From Paenibacillus sp. URB8-2 (GTDB taxonomy: Bacteria; Bacillota; Bacilli; Paenibacillales; Paenibacillaceae), in the NCBI RefSeq assembly GCF_013393385.1, contig NZ_AP023239.1, positions 2,232,001-2,296,000 of the forward strand: a DNA stretch of 64,000 nt, in the 5' to 3' direction. The notes beneath the pieces are model-generated. The model did no database searches. It was given only the letters and a program-made list of their open reading frames with translations, and was not told the origin of the DNA. Shown here piece by piece: positions 56,517 through 64,000 of this stretch. Numbering within the stretch: position 1 is the first letter of the stretch; the number at the start of each line of letters is the position of its first letter. A program made the translations under genes and the position numbers.

Positions 56517-57479
56517 ATGAGCGAGCTTGATAATCAATGGAGCCTTCCCGCTGGAACAAGAAGGGCTTCTGCCGGTGCCGGCCTGCGGACGGTTTCGTTG
56601 AAAAGGCTGAGAATACGGGAAAATATGCTTGCCTATGCCTTTCTGGCGCCTTCGCTGCTGCTGTTCGGGGTGTTTTTGTTCTATCCTCTGCTGCGATCGG
56701 TCTATCTTAGTCTGTACAGCACGGACCCGGCTGGAAGAGTGGCTTCATTTGTCGGGACGGAGAATTTCAAGGCACTGTTTACCTCCGGCCTGTTCCTGGA
56801 TGGCATTCGCGTGACCGCGCTGTTTGCGCTTCTCACCGTTCCGTCAGGGATGCTGATCGCTCTCGTGCTTGCGGCTTTTACCCATAATCTTCTGAGGGGC
56901 AAACGGCTGTTCCAATTCGCATTCTCGCTTCCGATGGTGCTTTCCGTCGGTTCCGCGGCCGTCATCTGGAAGTTCCTGTTTCATCCGTCGCTTGGCATGC
57001 TGAACTACGGACTGGAGCAGGCCGGTTTCGCGCCGGTTCCCTGGCTGATCAGCCCGAAGTGGGCGCTGCTCTCCGTCTCGCTTATGACCGTCTGGATGAA
57101 TCTTGGCTTTAATTACATTATTATTTCCAGCGGCATGCAGGGCATTCCCGATGATATGTACGAGAGCGCCAAGATCGACGGTGCAGGTCCGGTGGCGATG
57201 TTCCGCCAAATTACGATTCCGCTTCTGTCTCCGACTCTGTTCTTCGTTTTGGTTGTATCGATCATAAGCGCCTTTCAATCATTCGGACAGATTAATATTT
57301 TGACCCAAGGCGGTCCGATGAACAGTACCAATGTCTTTGTCTACTCCATTTACCGGGAGGCCTTCGTCAATTTCCGGTTTGGAACGGGCAGTGCGCAGGC
57401 GCTAATGCTGTTCCTGGTCATCATGCTCCTTACCCTGGTTCAATTCAAATGGGTCGAAAGGAAAGTGCATTATCAATGA
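56517..57479 (+). CDS. ABC transporter permease (UgpA-type)
   Basis: A 320-residue CUT1 permease with six membrane segments after a basic N-terminus. The EAA loop is YESAKIDGAGPVAMFRQITIP. The ATG at 56517 is eight bases after TAAGGAGG; the frame extends upstream without such a site. It is the first gene of a permease-permease-binding protein operon, an order in which the binding protein is last. Its stop overlaps the next start (ATGA). Similarity of the binding protein suggests glycerol-3-phosphate or a related phosphodiester as substrate. Confidence 0.93.
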   Translation: MSELDNQWSLPAGTRRASAGAGLRTVSLKRLRIRENMLAYAFLAPSLLLFGVFLFYPLLRSVYLSLYSTDPAGRVASFVGTENFKALFTSGLFLDGIRVTALFALLTVPSGMLIALVLAAFTHNLLRGKRLFQFAFSLPMVLSVGSAAVIWKFLFHPSLGMLNYGLEQAGFAPVPWLISPKWALLSVSLMTVWMNLGFNYIIISSGMQGIPDDMYESAKIDGAGPVAMFRQITIPLLSPTLFFVLVVSIISAFQSFGQINILTQGGPMNSTNVFVYSIYREAFVNFRFGTGSAQALMLFLVIMLLTLVQFKWVERKVHYQ

Positions 57480-58300
57480 AAAAGCATACCGCTGAACAAG
57501 CCGCTGTCTATCTTATCCTCACCGTGACTGCCGTATTTGTGCTGTATCCGGTGGTGTACAGCTTCTTTCTGTCCGTGATGAAGCCGGAGGAAGCAAGCGC
57601 CTTTCCGCCGTCAATCGTTCCGCATACGTTCAATCCGGCAAATTTCATCGACGTATTCGGCATCGTGCCGATCGCAGCCTTTATCGGAAATACATTTCTC
57701 GTATCGGGCATCGTTATGGCCGGCCAGCTCATTACGGCAAGCCTTGCGGCTTACGCTTTTGCCAAAATGGATTTCAAGGGTAAAGGCTTCATTTTCAGCC
57801 TGTTTGTCGCTTCGATGATGGTTCCCTGGGAAGTGACGATGATCCCGAATTATTTGACGGTCCGCAGCTTGAACTGGCTCGACACCTATCAGGGCCTTAC
57901 GGTTCCTTTTCTGGCGACGGCGTTCGGCACTTTCCTGCTGCGCCAGTTCTTCCTCCAGCTGCCGAAAGAGCTTTTCGAAGCGGCGAGGATGGACGGCTGC
58001 GGACATATCCGCTATTTTGTGCTGCATGTGCTGCCGCTGTCCCGGCCTGCGATCGGCACCTTGGCCGTCTATTCCTTTTTGAATATGTATAACTCCTATC
58101 TGTGGCCGCTGCTGATTACGAATAGTGAAATGATGCGGACGGTGCAGATCGGCATATCCATGCTGGAATTTCAGGAATCGACGTCGTGGAATCTGGTGTT
58201 CGCCGGAATTACGCTCGCCATTTTGCCTTCGCTGCTGCTGCTTGTATTCGGTTTGAAGCAGCTGGTGCGCGGCATGTCGGCGGGAGCGTTGAAAGGTTAG
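57476..58300 (+). CDS. ABC transporter permease (UgpE-type)
   Basis: A 274-residue CUT1 permease with six membrane segments. The EAA loop is FEAARMDGCGHIRYFVLHVLP and the end is GMSAGALKG. The start ATG overlaps the upstream stop codon by four bases. With the UgpA-type partner it makes the translocation pore; no ATPase gene is in the operon. Confidence 0.94.
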   Translation: MKKHTAEQAAVYLILTVTAVFVLYPVVYSFFLSVMKPEEASAFPPSIVPHTFNPANFIDVFGIVPIAAFIGNTFLVSGIVMAGQLITASLAAYAFAKMDFKGKGFIFSLFVASMMVPWEVTMIPNYLTVRSLNWLDTYQGLTVPFLATAFGTFLLRQFFLQLPKELFEAARMDGCGHIRYFVLHVLPLSRPAIGTLAVYSFLNMYNSYLWPLLITNSEMMRTVQIGISMLEFQESTSWNLVFAGITLAILPSLLLLVFGLKQLVRGMSAGALKG

Positions 58301-58391
58301 AAGGCCTTGGGCCTTTGGGAGAAATCAACTGCTTCTTGCAGATGATAGATAGAACCAAAAGATGGATAATCGAAAAGGAGAGGTTCGTATC

Positions 58392-59804
58392 ATGAAGAGG
58401 TTTATCTTGGGAAGGCTGCGCTTCAGACGCGGCATGATTCTGGTACTCGCAATGTTTTTGGTGGTTTTGGCAGGCTGCGGAGGGAATTCGGGCGCGAACT
58501 CGAATACGGAAGCAAACAAAACATCGTCTAACAACGCAGAAGCCAGTGATAAGGCGGTTAGCGCCGCAGCCACACCGGTGAAAATTACGTGGTGGCACTC
58601 CATGTCGGGCGCTGGAGAGAAGGCCATCAACAAGATTGCAACCGACTTTAACGCAAGCCATCCGGAGATTCAGGTTGAAGCGATCTATCAGGGCAAGTAT
58701 GACGAGAGCCTTAACAAGCTAAAAGCTTCGCTCGGTTCTGACAGCGGCCCGGATCTGATGCAGGTATATGAGATCGGCAGCAAATTCATGATCGACTCCA
58801 AGATGATTACTCCTGTGCAGAAATTTATCGACGAGGATAAATTTGACTTGTCCTCACTGGAACCGAACATCACCCGCTATTATACGATCGGCGGCCAACT
58901 GAACGCGATGCCGTTCAATACGTCCAATCCGATTCTTTATTACAACAAAGACGCTTTTAAAGCGGCGGGACTCGATCCCGAGAATCCGCCCAAGACCTTC
59001 GAAGAATTTGAAGCAGCTGCCAAAGCGCTGAGCAAGAACGGCAAGCCGGGAGCGGCGATCGCGATCTACGGCTGGTTCATGGAGCAGCTGTTCGCCAATC
59101 AGAATGCCGAGTATGTCAACGGCGGCAATGGACGGGATACGGCTGCGACGGAATCTCTACTTGCTTCGGATGCCGGGGTGAAGACGCTGGAATGGTGGAA
59201 AAAGCTGGTGGATGAAAAAGCTGTCGCCAACCTTGGACGCGATACGGATGACACGGACAGCGCATTTGCCGCCGGACAAGTGGCGATGACTCTCAATTCG
59301 ACGGCCGCCCTGCGGAAGATGGTGGACGCGGTTGGCGGCAAGTTTCAGGTAGGAACCGGCTTCCTGCCGAGACCGGCCGATGCCAAAGAAGGAGGCGTTG
59401 TTGTCGGCGGAGCCAGCCTTTATATCATGAACAACAAGTCGGAAGAACAACAGAAAGCCGCATGGGAATTCATCAAATATGTGGCTTCACCTGAAGTACA
59501 GGCTGAGTGGAGCGTTAGCACCGGCTACTTCCCGATCACGAAGGCTGCATACGATCAGCAGGTTTTGAAAGACAACATGGTCAAATACCCGCAGTTCCAG
59601 ACGGCCGTCGACCAGCTTCATGCTTCCAGCGCTTCAAATGCCACTTCAGGTGCGGTAATGGGTGTCTTCCCGGAAGCGCGCCAGATCGTTGAAGGCGCCA
59701 TCGAAGAGGCACTGAACGGACAGAAGCAGCCGAATAAGGCGCTGCAGGATGCAGCGGCGCAGATAACCGACAAGCTCAAGCAGTACAATGAAACGGTAAA
59801 ATAA
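58392..59804 (+). CDS. ABC transporter substrate-binding lipoprotein (UgpB-like)
   Basis: A ~470-residue lipoprotein. The signal peptide carries the lipobox VLAGC, then a Ser/Ala-rich linker and a fold opening ITWWHSMSGAGEKAINKI and YQGKYDESLNKLKASL, both closely resembling E. coli UgpB, the glycerol-3-phosphate-binding protein. PDLMQVYEIGSKFM and NTSNPILYYNKDAFK are also UgpB-like. The ATG at 58392 has AAAGGAG 11 bases upstream. It is the last gene of the importer operon. Binding of sn-glycerol-3-phosphate is an inference; some relatives bind other sugars. Confidence 0.9.
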   Translation: MKRFILGRLRFRRGMILVLAMFLVVLAGCGGNSGANSNTEANKTSSNNAEASDKAVSAAATPVKITWWHSMSGAGEKAINKIATDFNASHPEIQVEAIYQGKYDESLNKLKASLGSDSGPDLMQVYEIGSKFMIDSKMITPVQKFIDEDKFDLSSLEPNITRYYTIGGQLNAMPFNTSNPILYYNKDAFKAAGLDPENPPKTFEEFEAAAKALSKNGKPGAAIAIYGWFMEQLFANQNAEYVNGGNGRDTAATESLLASDAGVKTLEWWKKLVDEKAVANLGRDTDDTDSAFAAGQVAMTLNSTAALRKMVDAVGGKFQVGTGFLPRPADAKEGGVVVGGASLYIMNNKSEEQQKAAWEFIKYVASPEVQAEWSVSTGYFPITKAAYDQQVLKDNMVKYPQFQTAVDQLHASSASNATSGAVMGVFPEARQIVEGAIEEALNGQKQPNKALQDAAAQITDKLKQYNETVK

Positions 59805-59825
59805 TATCATTTAGGGTTCTGAAGC

Positions 59826-59880
59826 ATGGCCGTCGGGTTGCCTGAAAAGGGCGCTTGGCGGCCATTTGAATTTCTTGTGG
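59826..59880 (+). terminator. Terminator after the UgpB-like gene
   Basis: ATGGCCG and CGGCCAT pair around a long loop, followed by TTGAATTTCTTG. It is of moderate strength. Confidence 0.6.
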
Positions 59881-59901
59881 CGATCTGCATCAATATTATT
59901 T

Positions 59902-59916
59902 TTGTAAACGGTTGCA
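59902..59916 (+). promoter_or_regulatory. Perfect cre (CcpA) consensus site
   Basis: TTGTAAACGGTTGCA fits the consensus WTGNAANCGNWNNCA at every fixed position. It lies ~91 bases before the hybrid kinase start codon and ~100 bases after the importer operon, so it most probably regulates the kinase gene by catabolite control. Confidence 0.65.
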
Positions 59917-60006
59917 ATTGCTGCGCGATCTAATTTTTTTGTTGAATAATGTCGAAGAAAAGATAAAGGGAGTTTTTTAATAAAACAGGAAGACCCTGAG
60001 AGGGGG

Positions 60007-63000
60007 ATGCCGTTCTTGGCTTCCATACATAGCATCGTTTATTTAGCGATTTTCATCATGGCTTATTTTATTGTTCGTCTGTATGTGAAGCAGTTCAAAG
60101 CCGCCAAACAGCTGCTGGAAACAGAGAAGAAATACAACGAGCAGCTGCGCCTGTATCTGAATGTCATCGAGCAGTCGCCGCTTTCCATTGTGATCACCGA
60201 TTCGCACAGCCGGATTCAGTACATCAATCCATATTTCACGGAGCTGACCGGTTACACCAAGGAAGAACTGCTCGGCAAAACGCCTGGTATTCTGAAGTCG
60301 GAAGAAGCAAAGCCCGAGATGTACTGGGAAATGTGGCAAACCATCAGCCGGGGCAACAAGTGGCAGGGGGAATTCATCAACAAGAAGAAGAGCGGAGAGA
60401 AGTACACGGAAGCCGCCATAATTTCGTCCATCAAGGATAGCAGCCAGAACATCACTCATTATGTCGGCATCAAAGAGAATGTGTCTGAGTACAAACGCAT
60501 CAAAAGGGAGCTGTCCGATCAGTTCTACTTCACCTCCCAGCTTATTGACACACTGCCCCACCCGTTATTTTATCTGGATGTCGAGGGTTATTTCCTTGGC
60601 TGCAATACGGCTTATGAGCGGGCGTTTAACGTTAGCCGCCAGAAACTGGCCGGGATGCATGCGAGGGATTTGTCGTACATGCCCCGCGACAGCTACCGTG
60701 TCCTGGACGACATGCGGAAAGAAGTGAGCCGAAACGGCCAGCCGTCCCAAAGGCAGCTCAGAAGGCCCTTTGCCGACGGACATGATCACGACATTCTGTA
60801 TTCTCTGTCCGCCTATCACCTGTCCGATGGCTCCGAGGGCGGGTACTTAGGCATAATGACGGATATTACCGATCTGAAGTCCACGGAAAAAGAGCTGCTG
60901 GAAAGCAGGAATTTCCTGGATGTCATTATCAATCATATTCCTGTCATGCTTTACGTCAAGGACGCCGCAACGTTGAACTTCTATAAAGCGAATCAGGCCT
61001 GCGCGGATTTCCTCGGCCTGTCCCCGGAAGATATCCCGGGAATGTGCGATCACGATCTGTTCCCGCAAGAGGTGGCACGGAAGCTGAACACCACGGACCG
61101 TAAGGTTCTGGAGAGCGGACAGGCCGTGAACGAAATCGAAATTTTGCCGAACGACAGCGAGCAGGGCACGCTCCGGTATGTCAATGCCTCAAAGCTGCCG
61201 ATTCTGGACGCCGATGGCAATCCGCTCTTTCTCCTTGGAGTTTCCGAGGATATTACCGAGATGAAACAAAAGGAAGAAGAGCTTAAACATGCTTTATACG
61301 TAGCGGAAGAGGCTACAGCCGCCAAGTCGCAATTTCTGGCCAACATGAGCCATGAAATCAGAACCCCGATGAATGCTATTATCGGTTTGGCCCATCTGGC
61401 GCTCAAAACCGAACTCAGTCCGAAGCAGAGAGATTATTTGTCCAAAATCCATAATGCCGGGACCTCGCTGCTTGGCATTGTCAACGAGATTCTGGACTTC
61501 TCCAAAGTCGAATCCGGCAAGCTGGAGCTTGAGGATACCGGATTTGAACTCCAGGAAGTGATCACGGATGCGGTGGCCCTCTCGAGCCAGTCCGCATATG
61601 AGAAAGGCCTGGAGCTGATGTATTACATACCGGCCGATGTTCCGCAGAATCTGAACGGCGATCCTCTCCGCCTTCAGCAGATCCTAACCAATCTGGTAAG
61701 CAACGCGGTGAAATTCACCGAGAAGGGCGAAGTCGTCGTCCGGGTCGAGCAAGTCCGCCGAGTGGACAACAGGATTAAGCTGAAAATCAGTGTGCGGGAT
61801 ACGGGCATCGGCCTCAGCAAAGAAGCGGAAGCCAGACTCTTTCAGGCGTTTACCCAGGCGGACAACTCCACCACACGCAAATTCGGAGGAACGGGGCTGG
61901 GACTTGCCATAAGCCGAAGACTCGTCGAAATGATGGGGGGAACCCTGTGGGTGGAGAGCAAGGAGGGAGAGGGAAGCATCTTTGCTTTTACGGCTTGGTT
62001 CGGCGTCTCCTTGGAGACTGCCTCCTCAGCCAGAGCGGTACCCATAGAGCTAAGGTCTCTCAGGATGCTGATCGTTGACGACAATCAGGCCGCCAGAGAG
62101 CTATTGGTCGAATATTTGCAGGATTTCGAATGCAGGGCTACCGCCTTGTCATCGGGTGAAGAAGCGCTGCTCGCTCTTGAACAAGCAGACACGAATGAGC
62201 CTTACGATGTCGTATTTCTGAACTGGGAGATAGAGGGCGAACTCGGAACCGAACTCGCCCGGAGGATTAAAAACAACTTGTCTTTAAGGCATGTTCCCGC
62301 GGTTATACTCGTTACGGCTTTCGGGAAAGACGATTTTCTGAAGCAGGCCGATGCCGGGAATATTGACGATTATTTGGTCAAGCCGGTCAATCAGTCGCTG
62401 CTCTACGATATGATTATCAATCTATTCGCTCCCCATAACGGGGGAATATCCGTTGGCCCAAGCGTAAAGGAGAAGGATTATAAGCTGGCGGGAATCCGGG
62501 TGCTGTTGGCTGAAGACAATGAAATCAACCAGCAGATCGCCGTCGAGCTGCTGAAAAGCCAGGGAATCGGGACGGAGATCGCTCCAAACGGAGCGGAGGC
62601 CGTCCGCATGGTCAGGGAAATGCCGGCGGGACATTTTCAACTGGTGCTGATGGATATGCAAATGCCGGAAATGGACGGCTTTGCAGCCGCGCTAGCCATC
62701 CGGGAGATGGACTCGCGGCTTCCGATTATCGCCATGACGGCCCGGACGATGCCGGAGGAGAGGGAGAAATGCCTGACGGCCGGCATGAACGATCATGTGT
62801 CAAAGCCGATCGACCCCGATATTTTGTTTGCTATCCTGGACAAATGGATTCCGGACGACCAGAAGGGCAGGCGGCTGAACGATAGCCGCCACGAAGAGAT
62901 CGATGAAGAAGGTTTCGAGGCACCGTTCTTCCCGCAGCTTGAGGCCATCGATACGGTTAACGGCCTTAGGCGGACAGGGAGCAACGTCAATTTATACGTC

Positions 63001-63528
63001 TCCCTGCTGAAGAAATATGCGGACAACCATGGGAATACCGTGATTCAGATCAGGGAGGCCGTAAGGCGCCTGGATTTCGCGACGGCGCATCGGCTTGCCC
63101 ATAACTTGAAAGGCGTATCCGGAAATATCGGCGCCTTGGAGGCGCAGGCCTTGGCCGACGACGCCGTCATGATGCTGGCGGCGGGGCTGGCCGGGGACGA
63201 GACCGATTCGATACTGGACAAGCTTGAAGCTGTCGTCCTGAGGATTTCGAAAGAAATCCGGACCCGATTACGGGGCGCGCCCCTGCCCGAAACGGAAGAG
63301 CATGTCCCGCGCAGCATGCCTGAGGAGCAGGTCGTAAACAAACTGCTTGTTCTGCTGAAGGACAGCGACAGCGAGGCGGTCGATTATTTTATATCGGTGA
63401 AGGATCAGTTAAAGGCATGGATGGAGCCGGAGGAATGGCGCTTAACGGCACGCTCGATCGGAATATTCGATTATGAAGACGCTATAGGGCGGATTGAAAG
63501 GGCGGTACGTAGCAGAATCTGTATATAG
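60007..63528 (+). CDS. Hybrid sensor histidine kinase, PAS3-HisKA-HATPase-REC2-HPt
   Basis: An 1173-residue phosphorelay protein. One N-terminal membrane helix (~6-27), three PAS-type sensor domains (~45-165, 175-285, 295-420), then HisKA with the phospho-accepting His449 ([10 protein letters not shown]). The ATPase domain has DTGIGLSKE and [11 protein letters not shown]. Two receivers follow. In the first, the phospho-acceptor position is Asn739 (FLNWEIEG) instead of Asp; the second has Asp883 ([11 protein letters not shown]). An HPt domain carries His1032 ([10 protein letters not shown]). A TTG at 60016 is an alternative start because GAGGGGG is better spaced from it. The stimulus is unknown. 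The response regulator next door is the likely partner. Confidence 0.95.
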   Translation: MPFLASIHSIVYLAIFIMAYFIVRLYVKQFKAAKQLLETEKKYNEQLRLYLNVIEQSPLSIVITDSHSRIQYINPYFTELTGYTKEELLGKTPGILKSEEAKPEMYWEMWQTISRGNKWQGEFINKKKSGEKYTEAAIISSIKDSSQNITHYVGIKENVSEYKRIKRELSDQFYFTSQLIDTLPHPLFYLDVEGYFLGCNTAYERAFNVSRQKLAGMHARDLSYMPRDSYRVLDDMRKEVSRNGQPSQRQLRRPFADGHDHDILYSLSAYHLSDGSEGGYLGIMTDITDLKSTEKELLESRNFLDVIINHIPVMLYVKDAATLNFYKANQACADFLGLSPEDIPGMCDHDLFPQEVARKLNTTDRKVLESGQAVNEIEILPNDSEQGTLRYVNASKLPILDADGNPLFLLGVSEDITEMKQKEEELKHALYVAEEATAAKSQFLANMSHEIRTPMNAIIGLAHLALKTELSPKQRDYLSKIHNAGTSLLGIVNEILDFSKVESGKLELEDTGFELQEVITDAVALSSQSAYEKGLELMYYIPADVPQNLNGDPLRLQQILTNLVSNAVKFTEKGEVVVRVEQVRRVDNRIKLKISVRDTGIGLSKEAEARLFQAFTQADNSTTRKFGGTGLGLAISRRLVEMMGGTLWVESKEGEGSIFAFTAWFGVSLETASSARAVPIELRSLRMLIVDDNQAARELLVEYLQDFECRATALSSGEEALLALEQADTNEPYDVVFLNWEIEGELGTELARRIKNNLSLRHVPAVILVTAFGKDDFLKQADAGNIDDYLVKPVNQSLLYDMIINLFAPHNGGISVGPSVKEKDYKLAGIRVLLAEDNEINQQIAVELLKSQGIGTEIAPNGAEAVRMVREMPAGHFQLVLMDMQMPEMDGFAAALAIREMDSRLPIIAMTARTMPEEREKCLTAGMNDHVSKPIDPDILFAILDKWIPDDQKGRRLNDSRHEEIDEEGFEAPFFPQLEAIDTVNGLRRTGSNVNLYVSLLKKYADNHGNTVIQIREAVRRLDFATAHRLAHNLKGVSGNIGALEAQALADDAVMMLAAGLAGDETDSILDKLEAVVLRISKEIRTRLRGAPLPETEEHVPRSMPEEQVVNKLLVLLKDSDSEAVDYFISVKDQLKAWMEPEEWRLTARSIGIFDYEDAIGRIERAVRSRICI

Positions 63529-63540
63529 GGGTTGATAAAA

Positions 63541-64000
63541 ATGCTTGACCTGAGACCCGTTGTTTTAGTGGTGGACGACACGCCTGATAACATTGCGTTA
63601 CTGAGCGGCCTCCTGAAAGAGCGGTACAAAGTGAAAGTCGCCACGAACGGCGAGAAGGCGCTCGCGGTAGCCAAAGCCGCGCCGCCCGATTTGATTCTGC
63701 TCGACATCATGATGCCGGTGATGGACGGCTACGAAACATGTCGACGGCTGAAAGCGGACAGGGAGCTTGAGGATATTCCGGTCATTTTCCTGACCGCCAA
63801 AGAAGAGGTGGAGGACGAGAATAAAGGGTTCGAATTGGGAGCGGTTGACTACATTACGAAGCCGATCAGCTCGCCGATTTTGCTGTCCCGGGTTAAGACT
63901 CATTTGACGCTCAAGCAGTCGAAGGATTTCCTCAAGGACAAGAATCATTTTCTTGAAATGGAGATTTCCAGACGGATCAAAGAAATATCCCTGATTCAGG
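63541..64000 (+). CDS. Response regulator (probably REC-HD-GYP), 3' end outside window
   Basis: The frame opens at 63541 after AGGGGTTGATAAAA, 12 bases beyond the kinase stop, and is still open at the window end. The visible 153 residues are a receiver domain with phospho-acceptor Asp55 (LILLDIMMPVMDG), DD near the N-terminus (VVDDTPDN) and Lys in YITKPISS, followed by a helical linker (QSKDFLKDKNHFLEMEISRR). In many bacteria this linker leads to an HD-GYP cyclic-di-GMP phosphodiesterase domain, but that part is not visible. It is the probable phosphorelay output for the upstream hybrid kinase. Confidence 0.88.
   Translation, partial: MLDLRPVVLVVDDTPDNIALLSGLLKERYKVKVATNGEKALAVAKAAPPDLILLDIMMPVMDGYETCRRLKADRELEDIPVIFLTAKEEVEDENKGFELGAVDYITKPISSPILLSRVKTHLTLKQSKDFLKDKNHFLEMEISRRIKEISLIQ

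Overview
The window looks like chromosomal DNA of a Gram-positive, spore-former-type Firmicute, most likely a Paenibacillus or close relative. The signs are a protein with three S-layer homology repeats, purine-rich Shine-Dalgarno sequences with frequent TTG and GTG starts, many carbohydrate ABC importers with lipoprotein binding proteins and no ATPase of their own, CcpA-type cre sites, and a LevR/RpoN-controlled mannose-class PTS. The genus is an inference from gene content. No rRNA, tRNA, CRISPR array or intact mobile element was found.

Region by region. 1-6.4 kb: the end of an SLH-domain surface protein, a three-gene ABC-2-type export operon on the minus strand, a glycosyltransferase and an aldo/keto reductase. 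6.4-12.6 kb: an alpha-glucoside module made of a LacI regulator, a binding protein, two permeases and a GH13 alpha-glucosidase, with four related palindromic operators. 12.6-25.3 kb: a patchwork of small metabolic genes (YdeI-like protein, PPOX-fold protein, nucleosidase), a TetR/MFS efflux pair around a perfect 28-bp palindrome, an S8 protease, a second glycosyltransferase and an SDR. This stretch also holds broken genes: a DNA methylase relic, a frameshifted membrane protein, an isochorismatase-family relic, an MDR oxidoreductase with one in-frame stop, and a MerR fragment. 24.1-32.3 kb: a ROK regulator divergent from a six-gene operon (ABC importer, GNAT acetyltransferase, two Gfo/Idh/MocA oxidoreductases) that could be an amino-sugar or modified-sugar catabolic pathway.

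32.6-36.1 kb holds a flavin monooxygenase-like protein, a TIGR00266/AIM24 protein, a VOC-fold protein and a GNAT fragment. 36.2-42.9 kb is a complete Wadjet anti-plasmid SMC system with all four genes overlapping or touching, in the order jetD-jetA-jetB-jetC. In the best-known loci the nuclease gene jetD is last. Two small genes follow, DUF6530-like and GIY-YIG-like, behind their own promoter and a short tandem repeat.

43.9-56 kb: a lipoprotein alpha-carbonic anhydrase, a flavodiiron protein, RpoN (sigma-54), a LevR-type sigma-54 activator, a near-perfect -24/-12 promoter and the four subunits of a mannose-family PTS, then a small kinase-like protein and a PfkB-type phosphofructokinase. 56.5-64 kb: a UgpABE-like importer, a large hybrid histidine kinase (PAS-PAS-PAS-HisKA-HATPase-REC-REC-HPt, the first REC lacking its phospho-acceptor Asp), and the start of a response regulator that runs off the window.

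Together the genes suggest a soil or plant-associated saprophyte that takes up varied oligosaccharides under substrate-specific (LacI, ROK, LevR) and global (CcpA, sigma-54) control, with one plasmid-defence locus inserted among housekeeping and accessory genes.
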